Below, in pieces: positions 16,172-23,517 of a DNA stretch of 23,599 bases; the first letter of the stretch is position 1, and each line of letters opens with the position of its first letter. The stretch is from a virus. The position numbers were made by a program, and so were the translations under genes. Under the pieces are notes generated by a model. That model had not been told where the DNA came from, made no database searches, and saw nothing but the letters and a program-made list of their open reading frames with translations. Location: IMG/VR virus record IMGVR_UViG_3300025305_000145, positions 1 through 23,599 of that record; one strand, written 5' to 3'.

Positions 16172-18454
16172 TTAATATCCCATTGTTCCACCAAACAAAG
16201 TATTTGGTACTCCACCTACAGGTTGTTGTTTAGCCATTGTAGACAAAGCATTTATAGATGCAGTTGGTGAAAACGATTGCATCATTGGTTGTTGGCTAAA
16301 AGCTCCCCCAACAAAGTCTGCAAACCTTGAACCTGCTCCTGTTCCATATTGCTGTTGCATAACATCATAAATATTTCCTAATGCACCAGTTCTTTCTCGT
16401 GTACCAAGTGCAGCTTGTGCTGCTCTTAAAACACTATTTCTTAAAGTTGATGGGTCAGATGGGTCACCAAATGTTTCATAGTATGAAGCAAATCTTGGGT
16501 CAAGAGTACCACCAGGAGTGTATCCTCGTAATGCAGCTCCAAGATTAGCAAACTCCTGTCTAACTTGTGACAAGTCTGCTCGTTGTCTATTTCTTAAATA
16601 TCCACCAAATCCACTACTAGCATCTGCTCCTTCCTGTGGAGCTATTCTGCCTGACGCACTACCAAGTAAGAATCTACCAAACGCTGGGTCAAATCCTGTA
16701 CCTAACGCATCTTGTGCAGCCAATCTACTACCTAAAGAAGCACCAGGGAATTGAGATAACTGATATGCTTTAAAAGCATCTACTGGCTTTAATGACTGTT
16801 GGTATAGGTCATCATAAAATCCACCTGTTGTAGTCATTGGTTGCATTGGAGTACCACCCAACACTTCACCATATGTAGCAGGCGGAACTACAGACACAGC
16901 TCGTTGTCCTCCTATCTGTTGCATTGGTTGCCCCATACCTTGTACTACTGGCTGTCCAAATTGGTCTGTAGCTGTTCTAAGATTTGTTGGTGTACCATAA
17001 TTAACATATGGTCTGCGAGGAAAGAATGTTGGTGGAGCTTCTGGAGCTGATGGTTGTTGAGTAGAAAATAATTTATTACCTTCAGCGTCCATTTGGTTGT
17101 TATTAATAGCTTGGTCTAATGCAGAATCCCATGTACGCATCAGTTCTCTTGTTTCACTATCATCAATATCTGATGGTGTTTTTCTTCCGTCAGCAGACGT
17201 TTCTGCCGTTTGTCCTACACGATACCATCCTCCATTTTGTTGATAATATGGATGATAAATATAAGCCGTATTATTAAATACGTAATAGTCTCCTCGTGTA
17301 GCTTCTGAACGAGGTGGGAATGGAGGAGCACCACCATTTTGAACTATGTCTTCTGCTCCAGTATCATCATCAACTGGTTTAGGTTTATCAGAATCTTCAT
17401 CATCTGGTTTAGGTTTATCAACATCAGGTGTTACTCTAGTTCTAGTTCGTAATGTTCCATCATCAACAGGTGCAACAGAAGTAGTTGTATCAGGAGTAGT
17501 AACTATTCCTCGTGCTGTTGGATTTTGTATAAATTCTATAGGAAGTTGAGTTGTTGTAGGACTAGCAATACTATCTCCAAATTGCATTGCCCCACCTAAA
17601 TAACCCCTTTTAGCTTGCAAACGTTGTGCTTTTTGTGCATCTGACATTCTTTGAACTTCTGGACTTGCTAAATCTAATAGTCCTATATTTACATTTTCTG
17701 CAGCTATACCCATTGGGTCACCTAAACCAAATTCGCCAGGTGCGAATTCTGAAGTAAAAGGAAACGGCTGAGCTGTAGCTGGAGCAGTAAATGACACAAC
17801 ATCTTCATAAAAACCAGGTACTCCACCAGGACCTATAACAGCTCCTTGCTCTCCTGTTTGTGCTGGTCTAAATCTTGTAGTTGTTTGCGTAAAAGGTAAA
17901 TCTGCAGTAAAACTATCATCTATACCAACAGTTGGGTAAAGAAATCTACCACTACCACCTATACCAAAATCTAAATTAGATAAAACATTAGGTATAGCAC
18001 TAAATCTATTAGTACCATCAGGTGCTAATTGAGAAGGTGGCAAAACACCACCAGTATATTCAGGACCAGTATCTAAAAATGGAGTTCTTTCTCTAACAGG
18101 GTCTAAATCAAATGGGGGTAGTTGATTTGTTGTTGGGTCAATATTTTCACCTACTCTTGTAAAAACATCAAAGTTAGGTGTATTTCTAGCTAATAAACTT
18201 CTAATAGCAAAGCCTTCATCACCAGTTAAATCAGCTAACCTTGTTCCTGGTTGAAGATTAGCTAATGCACTAGTCATAGGTGTAGTAGCAGTATTTTGTT
18301 CCTTTTCTCCCTTTAAAGCACTTGTTATAGCGTTACCTGCAATATCTGGTGGCAAACCAGCAAGAGCACTTATTGAAGCATATAACTCAGGAAGGTCATC
18401 AACTTTAACTGGTTGAGTGTCACCCATATCTACAAAGTCATCAAAATAACCCAT
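16172..18454 (-). CDS. Low-complexity internal virion protein of unknown function
   Basis: This 760-aa protein follows directly after the portal gene (stop TAA and ATG adjacent) and has AAGGTG upstream. It is rich in Pro, Gly, Thr, Asp and Gln with few hydrophobic runs, and much of it is likely disordered. The middle (about residues 345-375) has two acidic-Lys-Pro repeats of DKPKP type, visible in DNA as a 17-base direct repeat at 17374-17390 and 17404-17420. A possible folded stretch follows (YYVFNNTAYIYHPYYQQNGGWYRVG). The C-terminal 250 residues have Arg/Gln-rich helices (YLRNRQRADLSQVRQEFANL). It is likely a packaged or portal-associated protein, an inference from its place between portal and the giant internal protein. 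No enzyme motif was found. Confidence 0.65.
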   Translation of the reverse strand: MGYFDDFVDMGDTQPVKVDDLPELYASISALAGLPPDIAGNAITSALKGEKEQNTATTPMTSALANLQPGTRLADLTGDEGFAIRSLLARNTPNFDVFTRVGENIDPTTNQLPPFDLDPVRERTPFLDTGPEYTGGVLPPSQLAPDGTNRFSAIPNVLSNLDFGIGGSGRFLYPTVGIDDSFTADLPFTQTTTRFRPAQTGEQGAVIGPGGVPGFYEDVVSFTAPATAQPFPFTSEFAPGEFGLGDPMGIAAENVNIGLLDLASPEVQRMSDAQKAQRLQAKRGYLGGAMQFGDSIASPTTTQLPIEFIQNPTARGIVTTPDTTTSVAPVDDGTLRTRTRVTPDVDKPKPDDEDSDKPKPVDDDTGAEDIVQNGGAPPFPPRSEATRGDYYVFNNTAYIYHPYYQQNGGWYRVGQTAETSADGRKTPSDIDDSETRELMRTWDSALDQAINNNQMDAEGNKLFSTQQPSAPEAPPTFFPRRPYVNYGTPTNLRTATDQFGQPVVQGMGQPMQQIGGQRAVSVVPPATYGEVLGGTPMQPMTTTGGFYDDLYQQSLKPVDAFKAYQLSQFPGASLGSRLAAQDALGTGFDPAFGRFLLGSASGRIAPQEGADASSGFGGYLRNRQRADLSQVRQEFANLGAALRGYTPGGTLDPRFASYYETFGDPSDPSTLRNSVLRAAQAALGTRERTGALGNIYDVMQQQYGTGAGSRFADFVGGAFSQQPMMQSFSPTASINALSTMAKQQPVGGVPNTLFGGTMGY

Positions 18455-20305
18455 TTATACACCTTCCTCTGGTGGTATCAATCCTTCTTGTTCTAATCTT
18501 GTAACTGCACTTTGAGCTCCGGGTCTAGGAGTTCCGGGTGGAACTGATGGACCTACAGGAGCAGTTGGGGCTACAGGTGGTACACCCATCATAGCATCAG
18601 GCATTACTTGAGGGGAAGCAGTTGGACCACCCATTCCTTGTGGTGGTGGTGGACCACCTTGTGGTTGTGGTGGAGCTACGCCTTGAGCCATTGCTCCAGC
18701 CTGTTGCATCATCTGTGCCTGTTCCATTCCTTTAACTAAGAACAATCTTTCAAGTTCACCTTGATAGAACTTAGCTAAATCATCTCTGCCTTGTCTCTGT
18801 GCTGCCTGTAACATTGTCCACAGTGTAGCTTCAGGTAAAGTTCTTTCTGCTATCTGTGCGTTAATTGCGTCATCCATCTGGTCAGCAGACTGCAAACCAA
18901 GTACATGGTCACGTATAAATGTATCTGACAAGAGTGGCGTTTGTCCTTCTCGTGCCATCTGTGCCATTGACATCTTTGTCATATCGTCTTGTGGCAACTG
19001 ACCGATAAATTCTATTTCAGGGTCACCTGCGTTCTTAATAATATCGACAGTTATTTCTTCAGAGAAATACATTCTGTTCCTGTCTTTACCACTAACTTCA
19101 ACAGCTTTAAACGCACCAGTAAGATACTGGTCTGTAATCATTTTAGCTATACACATATACGCACGTTCAAGTGACTGTAGTCTAGGTGCAAGTTGTGACT
19201 CAACACCTTGTCTTAGTGTGTTTATTGCAAACCCTGATAATTGAAATTCTAATTGTCCATAAATAGAGTGTGGTAATCCACCTCTCTGCATTTCACCAGA
19301 TACAAGTCCCATGAATACGCCTGACTCTCTAGCCATCTCTAATAGTCCTAGAGGTTCAACGTCTTCTCCCTGACCAAGAGCAATCTCTGAGCCTTCTTTG
19401 TATGGGTCTTCTTCCAGTGTTTTAGTTCCGTCACGAGACTTAACTTTTAGTCCTTGTCTTCGTGAACGAGCTACAAGTTCTAACATAACACTCATCATAA
19501 AATTATGTTTTTCAAATAAGTCTCTGGTTGATTTGTAGCATGATTCACCAAAATCCTCTATGGTATCTTGGTTTCTAGTATCTGTTATAGCTTGAATCAT
19601 GGGTGTTGAGCCTACTGGTCCAAGAAATACTGGGACTTCATCAGCTCCATGTTTAGTTCTTTTCTTTAAAACAGTTGTGTCAGTACAAACAATGTTGTCT
19701 TCTTTGTCATAAAAATCATAGACATCAATAGGTTCATCTGTATCATCAACTGAACCTAAGTTCTTTCCGTAAGTTAATTTAATTTCCGAAGGAGATTTTT
19801 TAGATTTATAACAAGCCCACGACAAGCCATCAGCACCCTCACCCCAATAAGTATGGAGCGGGTCCCAAGGTTGAATATCGACATATGTGTCTCCGTTTTT
19901 ATTTTTAACCAGTAAGGCTCTACCTGAGTACCAACCACGTAGTGTGATGTACCAAGATAGTTGTTTTCTTACTGTAGGTTGTAATCTGTTAGTTAGTCTT
20001 TCATCAGCAGATTTTAAAATGCCAATTAAGAACTTTTCTTTAGCGTCATTGTTTTCACGCTGTTCTCTGTCTGAGTTATTGTAAGGTACACGTACTACCA
20101 TTTCAGCAGAGGTTAGCCACGAAATAAGTTTGTCTGCGTATACCATAGGTTCGTTTGAGGTGTAAGACTGGTAGCCTTCACCTGCGTCAAATTCTTCTAA
20201 TCTATATAAATCGTAGTCATCATCCATGCGTGTACGCATAGGTTCTGTTAAGTCGTAATGATTATCTACTAGCGATATAATTTCCTCTGGTTTGTAATTA
20301 GCCAT
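18455..20305 (-). CDS. Portal protein
   Basis: This 616-aa protein forms the ring at the packaging vertex, through which DNA passes and to which terminase and adaptor dock. It starts at ATG 20305, adjacent to the terminase stop. Motifs fit a phage portal: YKPEEIISLVDNHYDLTEPM at the N-terminus, wing segments with GWYSGRALLVKNKNGDTYVDI and DPLHTYWGEG, a stem-helix region rich in charged residues, and INTLRQGVESQLAPRLQSLERAYMC, which fits the core helices. The last ~85 residues are Pro/Gly/Gln-rich and disordered (GGPPPPQGMGG and similar), a tail often lying inside the head. Gene order terminase-large then portal strongly supports the call. Confidence 0.9.
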   Translation of the reverse strand: MANYKPEEIISLVDNHYDLTEPMRTRMDDDYDLYRLEEFDAGEGYQSYTSNEPMVYADKLISWLTSAEMVVRVPYNNSDREQRENNDAKEKFLIGILKSADERLTNRLQPTVRKQLSWYITLRGWYSGRALLVKNKNGDTYVDIQPWDPLHTYWGEGADGLSWACYKSKKSPSEIKLTYGKNLGSVDDTDEPIDVYDFYDKEDNIVCTDTTVLKKRTKHGADEVPVFLGPVGSTPMIQAITDTRNQDTIEDFGESCYKSTRDLFEKHNFMMSVMLELVARSRRQGLKVKSRDGTKTLEEDPYKEGSEIALGQGEDVEPLGLLEMARESGVFMGLVSGEMQRGGLPHSIYGQLEFQLSGFAINTLRQGVESQLAPRLQSLERAYMCIAKMITDQYLTGAFKAVEVSGKDRNRMYFSEEITVDIIKNAGDPEIEFIGQLPQDDMTKMSMAQMAREGQTPLLSDTFIRDHVLGLQSADQMDDAINAQIAERTLPEATLWTMLQAAQRQGRDDLAKFYQGELERLFLVKGMEQAQMMQQAGAMAQGVAPPQPQGGPPPPQGMGGPTASPQVMPDAMMGVPPVAPTAPVGPSVPPGTPRPGAQSAVTRLEQEGLIPPEEGV

Positions 20306-21667
20306 TTACCACTGCCTAACCTTTATAGTCTTATTATCGGTAATATAACCATACCCATAACGATTAATTAATCCGTAAATTACTGCTTTAACACCATGAT
20401 TGTATCTATCTTCAGGTGTTTGTCCCACAATATTACCATCTCTGTCCATCTTCCATCTATACGCACGAGTCTGTCCGTCAAACGGATTAGGTTTAACGCC
20501 AAACTCTGATAATATTCCTTTGCACTTTGGGTTAAATACTATCATAGGTTCTGTTTTAGATACTGGGTCAGTCTTTAAAAATGACTTTAATCTTTCAGTT
20601 CCTTCGTTAATTCTAATCTTTTCTGAGTCAAAATAGATACCTGTTCGTTCTAACCATACTTCTGCGGGTGCAGCCATAGCTTGGTGTTGATAACCTGCAA
20701 TATCAATAACTCCGAACTGTGCATCTCTCCACCAAGGTCTTGATTGTGCTATATCTATAATTTCATCTGTAACCAGATTCCTTTCATAGATTTCGTCTAT
20801 CACTCTTACTTGGTCATTAACTATCTGTACTATTTCACAGGCGTATGCTTCTGAGTAACCTGGGTCTATCCATATATGTACAGGTATATCTGGTTCGTAC
20901 TCTACGTCACGCACATGAATGTCAGCTCTCAGTTCATTAAATACCAGTCCTTGTGGTGGGCTAGGTATACCTTCTATTCTTTCTAGGAAGAAATCATCTG
21001 AACTAGCTCGTTCTAGTGCTAATATCTCTGGGTCTTGTCTACCACCTGGGTACAGATACTGGTTAGAGTAGCTAGGTAACGAGAACGCTTGTTCGTCTAT
21101 TGATGCTGAGTGTTGCCATGACTGGTACATTTGTGGATACCAACCTAGTGAACCTTCAAAAGTACCTGCTAAGAACATCCAACCTTTCTTTGGAGCACAT
21201 CTACCACGCAATCTGTGGAAAGTTTCTAGGTCTAGCTGTGATGCTTCGCAACCAATGATGCCATTAGGTGCTCTCATAGCTAGTGTTCTTGGGTCTTTAG
21301 CAGACTTTGTTTCTATTCTTGTGCCGTCTGCCAGTACAATTCTACCTGGGTCTACTCTTTTAGTTGATTCTTTTAGTAGTCCTAGGGTAGCAAAGTCTTG
21401 TACTAGGTATTCAAACTCAGCTCTGGTACGTTCGTAGTCGGCAGCAACTAGCCAGAACAGACCTTGTCCTTCTGTTTCTAGGAATCTACCTAGCAGATAT
21501 TTAGAAGCTACCATAGATTTACCAGCTTGTTCACCACCAGCTACCAAGATAAATCTTTTCCTAGACTTCAGTATTGGTTTTTGTAAATCAGTTGGAGCAA
21601 AATCTACTTTGTCATAAATAAAATCAGCTAGTTCATTAACAGATGCGTTGCTGTTATTGTTCTCCAC
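20306..21667 (-). CDS. terL: Terminase large subunit (ATPase and nuclease)
   Basis: This 453-aa protein drives DNA packaging into the head and cuts the concatemer. The start is a GTG at 21667 with AAGAGG upstream; it overlaps the small-subunit gene by 14 bases. The N-terminal ATPase has Walker A GGEQAGKS (residues 44-51), a Walker-B-like IIGCEAS (137-143) where E141 follows a Cys instead of the usual Asp, and a coupling motif LAGTF (166-170). The C-terminal RNase-H-like nuclease shows acidic residues D268 (IWIDPG), D322 (GVIDIAG) and D420 (EDRYNHGVKA). The length is compact for the family. Phage packaging strategy (headful or site-specific) cannot be decided from it. Confidence 0.92.
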   Translation of the reverse strand: MENNNSNASVNELADFIYDKVDFAPTDLQKPILKSRKRFILVAGGEQAGKSMVASKYLLGRFLETEGQGLFWLVAADYERTRAEFEYLVQDFATLGLLKESTKRVDPGRIVLADGTRIETKSAKDPRTLAMRAPNGIIGCEASQLDLETFHRLRGRCAPKKGWMFLAGTFEGSLGWYPQMYQSWQHSASIDEQAFSLPSYSNQYLYPGGRQDPEILALERASSDDFFLERIEGIPSPPQGLVFNELRADIHVRDVEYEPDIPVHIWIDPGYSEAYACEIVQIVNDQVRVIDEIYERNLVTDEIIDIAQSRPWWRDAQFGVIDIAGYQHQAMAAPAEVWLERTGIYFDSEKIRINEGTERLKSFLKTDPVSKTEPMIVFNPKCKGILSEFGVKPNPFDGQTRAYRWKMDRDGNIVGQTPEDRYNHGVKAVIYGLINRYGYGYITDNKTIKVRQW

Positions 21668-22127
21668 TTTTGCCTCTTAATATATCTTCTGCTTGTTGTT
21701 GTGCTGTTTTAGTATCAGCACTTTCGCTTTCATCAAACTTAATACCTCTAAATTTAGTCTTAAGTTCTTTCATAATATCTTTAGCAGTCTCGTCATTTAC
21801 CTGTGCGTTGTCTTTATACTTATCAGGTAGTAGACCTTTGAGTGCAAATATTAGAATAACTGGGTTAGACTTAGGGTCTTTAGCTCTTTGAAACAGTGTG
21901 AGTTCTATATCTTCGGCAAAGTTTTCTTTAACGTCATTAAATCTACTAATAAAATCAAATTTATCATCTCGTTTCCAACGTTTATACGTACTTCTACCTA
22001 TACCTGTTTCTTCACAGGCACGAGCAATAGTTCCGTACTCTTCAAACGCTGATAAAAATAAATCTTGTCTAGCTTTAATTGCTTCAGGATTATTACCTGG
22101 CATATCAGGGACAGCGTTACTAGCCAT
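21654..22127 (-). CDS. terS: Terminase small subunit
   Basis: This 157-aa protein recognises phage DNA and feeds it to the large subunit. It starts at ATG 22127 with AAGG upstream. Residues about 30-57 form a helix-turn-helix (EYGTIARACEETGIGRSTYKRW), the usual DNA-binding part of small terminases, followed by a helical oligomerisation region (FAEDIELTLFQRAKDPKSNP, then VILIFALKGLLPDKYK) and a charged C-terminal tail that would contact the large subunit. The pattern 'ALKG..P.KYKD' is common in this family. It overlaps the large-subunit gene by 14 bases, which fixes the pair. Confidence 0.85.
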   Translation of the reverse strand: MASNAVPDMPGNNPEAIKARQDLFLSAFEEYGTIARACEETGIGRSTYKRWKRDDKFDFISRFNDVKENFAEDIELTLFQRAKDPKSNPVILIFALKGLLPDKYKDNAQVNDETAKDIMKELKTKFRGIKFDESESADTKTAQQQAEDILRGKSGEQ

Positions 22128-22129
22128 AA

Positions 22130-22210
22130 TTACCTTCTCATAGTTTTCTTTTTATTTTTTTTAGGTGGTCGCCCTCTTTTTGAGCCGTATGTACCTTTTC
22201 CTTTAGGCAT
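22130..22210 (-). CDS. 26-aa basic micro-protein with AT-hook-like core
   Basis: The ATG at 22210 overlaps the previous stop as TAATG, and the stop (22130-22132) lies two bases before the small-terminase start, so it is locked in the operon. The product is MPKGKGTYGSKRGRPPKKNK followed by KKTMRR. It is almost all Lys, Arg, Gly and Pro. The core KRGRPPKK matches the AT-hook consensus (minor-groove binding in AT-rich DNA). Short GTYGSKxGRPxKK proteins are known next to terminase genes in other phages, without a proven role. DNA binding is inferred. Confidence 0.7.
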   Translation of the reverse strand: MPKGKGTYGSKRGRPPKKNKKKTMRR

Positions 22211-22374
22211 TATCTTTTTCCTTTGGCTGTTTTAGCCGATTTTTTAAACGCTTTAGCTGTAGGTCTACCTTTCTGTCCAACCTTTCTCATCTTTTCGCCA
22301 GAACCTGCTTTAATTCTTTTGCGTTTAGCGTGGATATTTTCATAAAGACCTTTTTTAGATTTTCTTTTAGCCAT
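22210..22374 (-). CDS. 54-aa basic protein (IHAKRKRIKAGSGEKMR type)
   Basis: The ATG at 22374 overlaps the previous stop as TAATG, and the stop (22210-22212) again overlaps the next gene's ATG. The product contains LYENIHAKRKRIKAGSGEKM and GRPTAKAFKKSAKTAKG. The block 'NIHxKRxRIKAGSGEKMRKxGxKGxPT' is one of the most widespread small phage protein motifs, found in podo-, sipho- and myoviruses, with no established function. Its strong positive charge suggests nucleic-acid or head-protein binding. There are about 17 Lys and 6 Arg in 54 residues. Confidence 0.8.
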   Translation of the reverse strand: MAKRKSKKGLYENIHAKRKRIKAGSGEKMRKVGQKGRPTAKAFKKSAKTAKGKR

Positions 22375-22709
22375 TATTTTTTACCTTTAGACTTCTTAGC
22401 TTTGTTTCTGGCACTGATAGCACGAGCTTTACTTCTTGCATCAGCAGAAGAACTTGCACCCCATGCACGTAGAGACAAAAGTTTACGTGTTGGTTTACCT
22501 TTAGAGTCTTTATCTGGTCCTTTAGAAGCCCCCATCCTAGCTAGGAAAGAAGCTCTGCGTGGATTATCCCCTGATTTGACAGGAGCTTTTAACGTACCAC
22601 CAGTTTGTTTCTTATAAGATGCTCTACCTTTCTTATTAAGTCCACCTTTGGGGTTCTGACCAGCCTTTCTAGTCCATGCTGCAGACTTATAGGTACGTTT
22701 CTTTGCCAT
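22374..22709 (-). CDS. Basic conserved phage protein (DUF6321-like)
   Basis: I place the start at ATG 22709, because the TTG twelve bases upstream is part of a GGAG Shine-Dalgarno with six-base spacing. The product has 111 aa and is very basic. It contains WTRKAGQNPKGGLNKKGRAS, then APVKSGDNPRRASFLARMGA, KGPDKDSKGKPTRKLLSLRAW and a Lys/Ala-rich end. The chain 'GLNxKGRxxY...PRRxSFLARMxxxKGPxxDxxGKPTRxxLSLRxWG' is widespread in tailed phages; I recall it as DUF6321, which should be confirmed by profile search. The function is unknown. Position directly before the terminase genes suggests head, DNA or packaging work. Confidence 0.8.
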   Translation of the reverse strand: MAKKRTYKSAAWTRKAGQNPKGGLNKKGRASYKKQTGGTLKAPVKSGDNPRRASFLARMGASKGPDKDSKGKPTRKLLSLRAWGASSSADARSKARAISARNKAKKSKGKK

Positions 22710-22721
22710 AAATAACTCCAA

Positions 22722-23129
22722 TTACTGCCAATAACTTGGTTCGTTGTCCTCCATTATAAGATACCATATGTGTTTGTTACTACATTTGTACTTATATTTA
22801 CCTAAATTTGGGTATTTACTAGACTGACAGCGTTCTCCACAACCATCATATGGACATCTCATCTCATATCTCAGAGCAATATTGCCATATCCGTTAGTAA
22901 AAGTCATAACATAGACTAATTTACTGTCTTGTAAACTCTTTTTACCTTTCTTACGAACAACAATCGTATCTACTTCAATACCATCATTAGATTTTTTTCT
23001 TTTTATCTTGTAAGGTGGAGCAGTTGAATAATCAGTATAACCACAAATAATACATTTATACCCATCATCCGTAAGCATAGTTGCCCCCAAACACTTACTA
23101 CAACCTCTTATCTTAACCATAAAAATCAT
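22722..23129 (-). CDS. Zinc-ribbon-like protein, first large gene of the leftward operon
   Basis: This 135-aa protein has two cysteine clusters. The first is CSKC at residues 10-13 with CIICG near residue 26 (C-x2-C...C-x2-C, zinc ribbon). The second is near the C-terminus (CPYDGCGERC, then CSNKHIWYL), fitting a second metal site. The middle is basic (YKIKRKKSNDG, VRKKGKKSLQD). The start could be ATG 23129 or ATG 23120 (MVKIRGC); neither has a clear Shine-Dalgarno. The first overlaps the stop of a 22-codon frame as ATGA. Zinc-ribbon proteins often touch nucleic acids or RNA polymerase, so a late regulator or packaging factor is possible, but unproven. It ends just before the DUF6321-like gene. 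Confidence 0.75.
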   Translation of the reverse strand: MIFMVKIRGCSKCLGATMLTDDGYKCIICGYTDYSTAPPYKIKRKKSNDGIEVDTIVVRKKGKKSLQDSKLVYVMTFTNGYGNIALRYEMRCPYDGCGERCQSSKYPNLGKYKYKCSNKHIWYLIMEDNEPSYWQ

Positions 23130-23143
23130 GTTAGCATAAACGA

Positions 23144-23237
23144 GGTGGAAACGGAAACTAGGGCGTGGTGCTTTGCCTCACCACCATTGACCATTCCGTT
23201 CAGTACGTTGCCCTAGACTAATCTGTGTCTTTCCACC
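23144..23237. other. Cluster of inverted repeats, candidate structured RNA with crossing stems
   Basis: Perfect complementary pairs are: GGTGGAAA (23144-23151) with TTTCCACC (23230-23237); AACGGAA (23150-23156) with TTCCGTT (23194-23200); CTAGGGC (23158-23164) with GCCCTAG (23210-23216); and GTGGTG (23165-23170) with CACCAC (23179-23184). The second and third pairs cross, so they make a pseudoknot in one RNA, with the fourth as an inner hairpin. Complementarity works on either strand. The rightward terminator at 23308-23353 favours plus-strand transcription. Confidence 0.45.
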
Positions 23238-23274
23238 ACCCTTTACACTCTGTGATACAATAACCTCGAATCAT
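23218..23274 (-). CDS. Possible 18-aa micro-gene
   Basis: ATG at 23274-23272 is preceded by a perfect AGGAG seven bases upstream and followed by 17 more codons and a TAG. The product would be MIRGYCITECKGWWKDTD, with two Cys and two Trp. The ribosome site is better than that of the following zinc-ribbon gene. It could be a leader peptide or the first gene of the leftward operon. It lies over part of the inverted-repeat cluster, so it may be chance. Confidence 0.3.
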   Translation of the reverse strand: MIRGYCITECKGWWKDTD

Positions 23275-23307
23275 TAGTTATCTCCTATCAACTTTTTGAT
23301 TCCCTCT

Positions 23308-23353
23308 TAAACCTCCATAAGGATAGCTTCCAACTTATGGGGGTTTATTTTTT
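23308..23353 (+). terminator. Rightward rho-independent terminator
   Basis: A 14-bp stem (23308-23321 with 23334-23347) contains one G-U pair, has a 12-base loop and is followed by six T (23348-23353). The stem core is CCTCCATAAG against CTTATGGGGG. The T-run is only on the plus strand, so it stops rightward transcripts. Since all genes left of it point leftward, the transcript it ends is probably a non-coding RNA from 23140-23350. Confidence 0.8.
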
Positions 23354-23370
23354 CAGGAATTATTCTTCCC

Positions 23371-23400
23371 TTGACAGTATTAATCTGTAATTTGTATAAT
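23371..23400 (+). promoter_or_regulatory. Consensus sigma-70 promoter, rightward
   Basis: TTGACA (23371-23376) and TATAAT (23395-23400) are both perfect six of six, 18 bases apart. Start of transcription is expected near 23407. It points out of the window, away from the structural operon, and probably drives early or regulatory genes to the right. Four palindromic elements lie directly after it, so it is likely repressible. Confidence 0.85.
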
Positions 23401-23415
23401 TTATCTCCCAGGAAC

Positions 23416-23491
23416 TAGTAACTAAAATTACTAAAGTTAATAAAAAAGAATAGAATAGAATAGTTACTAAGATACTAGTAACTAGTTACTA
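23416..23491. repeat. Four copies of the 9-base palindrome TAGTWACTA
   Basis: Copies are at 23416-23424 (TAGTAACTA), 23461-23469 (TAGTTACTA), 23476-23484 (TAGTAACTA) and 23483-23491 (TAGTTACTA). The last two overlap by two bases and form a 14-base perfect palindrome AGTAACTAGTTACT. Their place just downstream of the consensus promoter suits an operator array for a dimeric repressor. Iterons of a replication origin are an alternative. Confidence 0.6.
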
Positions 23492-23517
23492 TTCTTTCTC
23501 TTTTTGTATTTTTTAAA
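23458..23517 (+). terminator. Possible attenuator hairpin after the rightward promoter
   Basis: GAATAGTTACTA (23458-23469) pairs with TAGTTACTATTC (23483-23494) over 12 positions with one T-T mismatch, and is followed by a T-rich tract (TTTCTC, five T, then six T at 23509-23514). Transcripts from 23407 could stop after about 100 bases. The stem is AT-rich and weak, and the same bases make up the palindromic elements, so this reading is uncertain. Confidence 0.35.

Noticed and set aside
23150-23216. HDV-like ribozyme
   Set aside because: The crossing stem order is similar, but the loop sequence, the GG/CC P1.1 pairing and the catalytic C with following purines were not found, and nine extra bases separate the hairpin from the stem A 3' strand.
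23240-23300. tRNA or tmRNA remnant (CTCGAATC looks like a T-loop)
   Set aside because: No 5-bp T-stem, acceptor stem or anticodon arm can be built around it.
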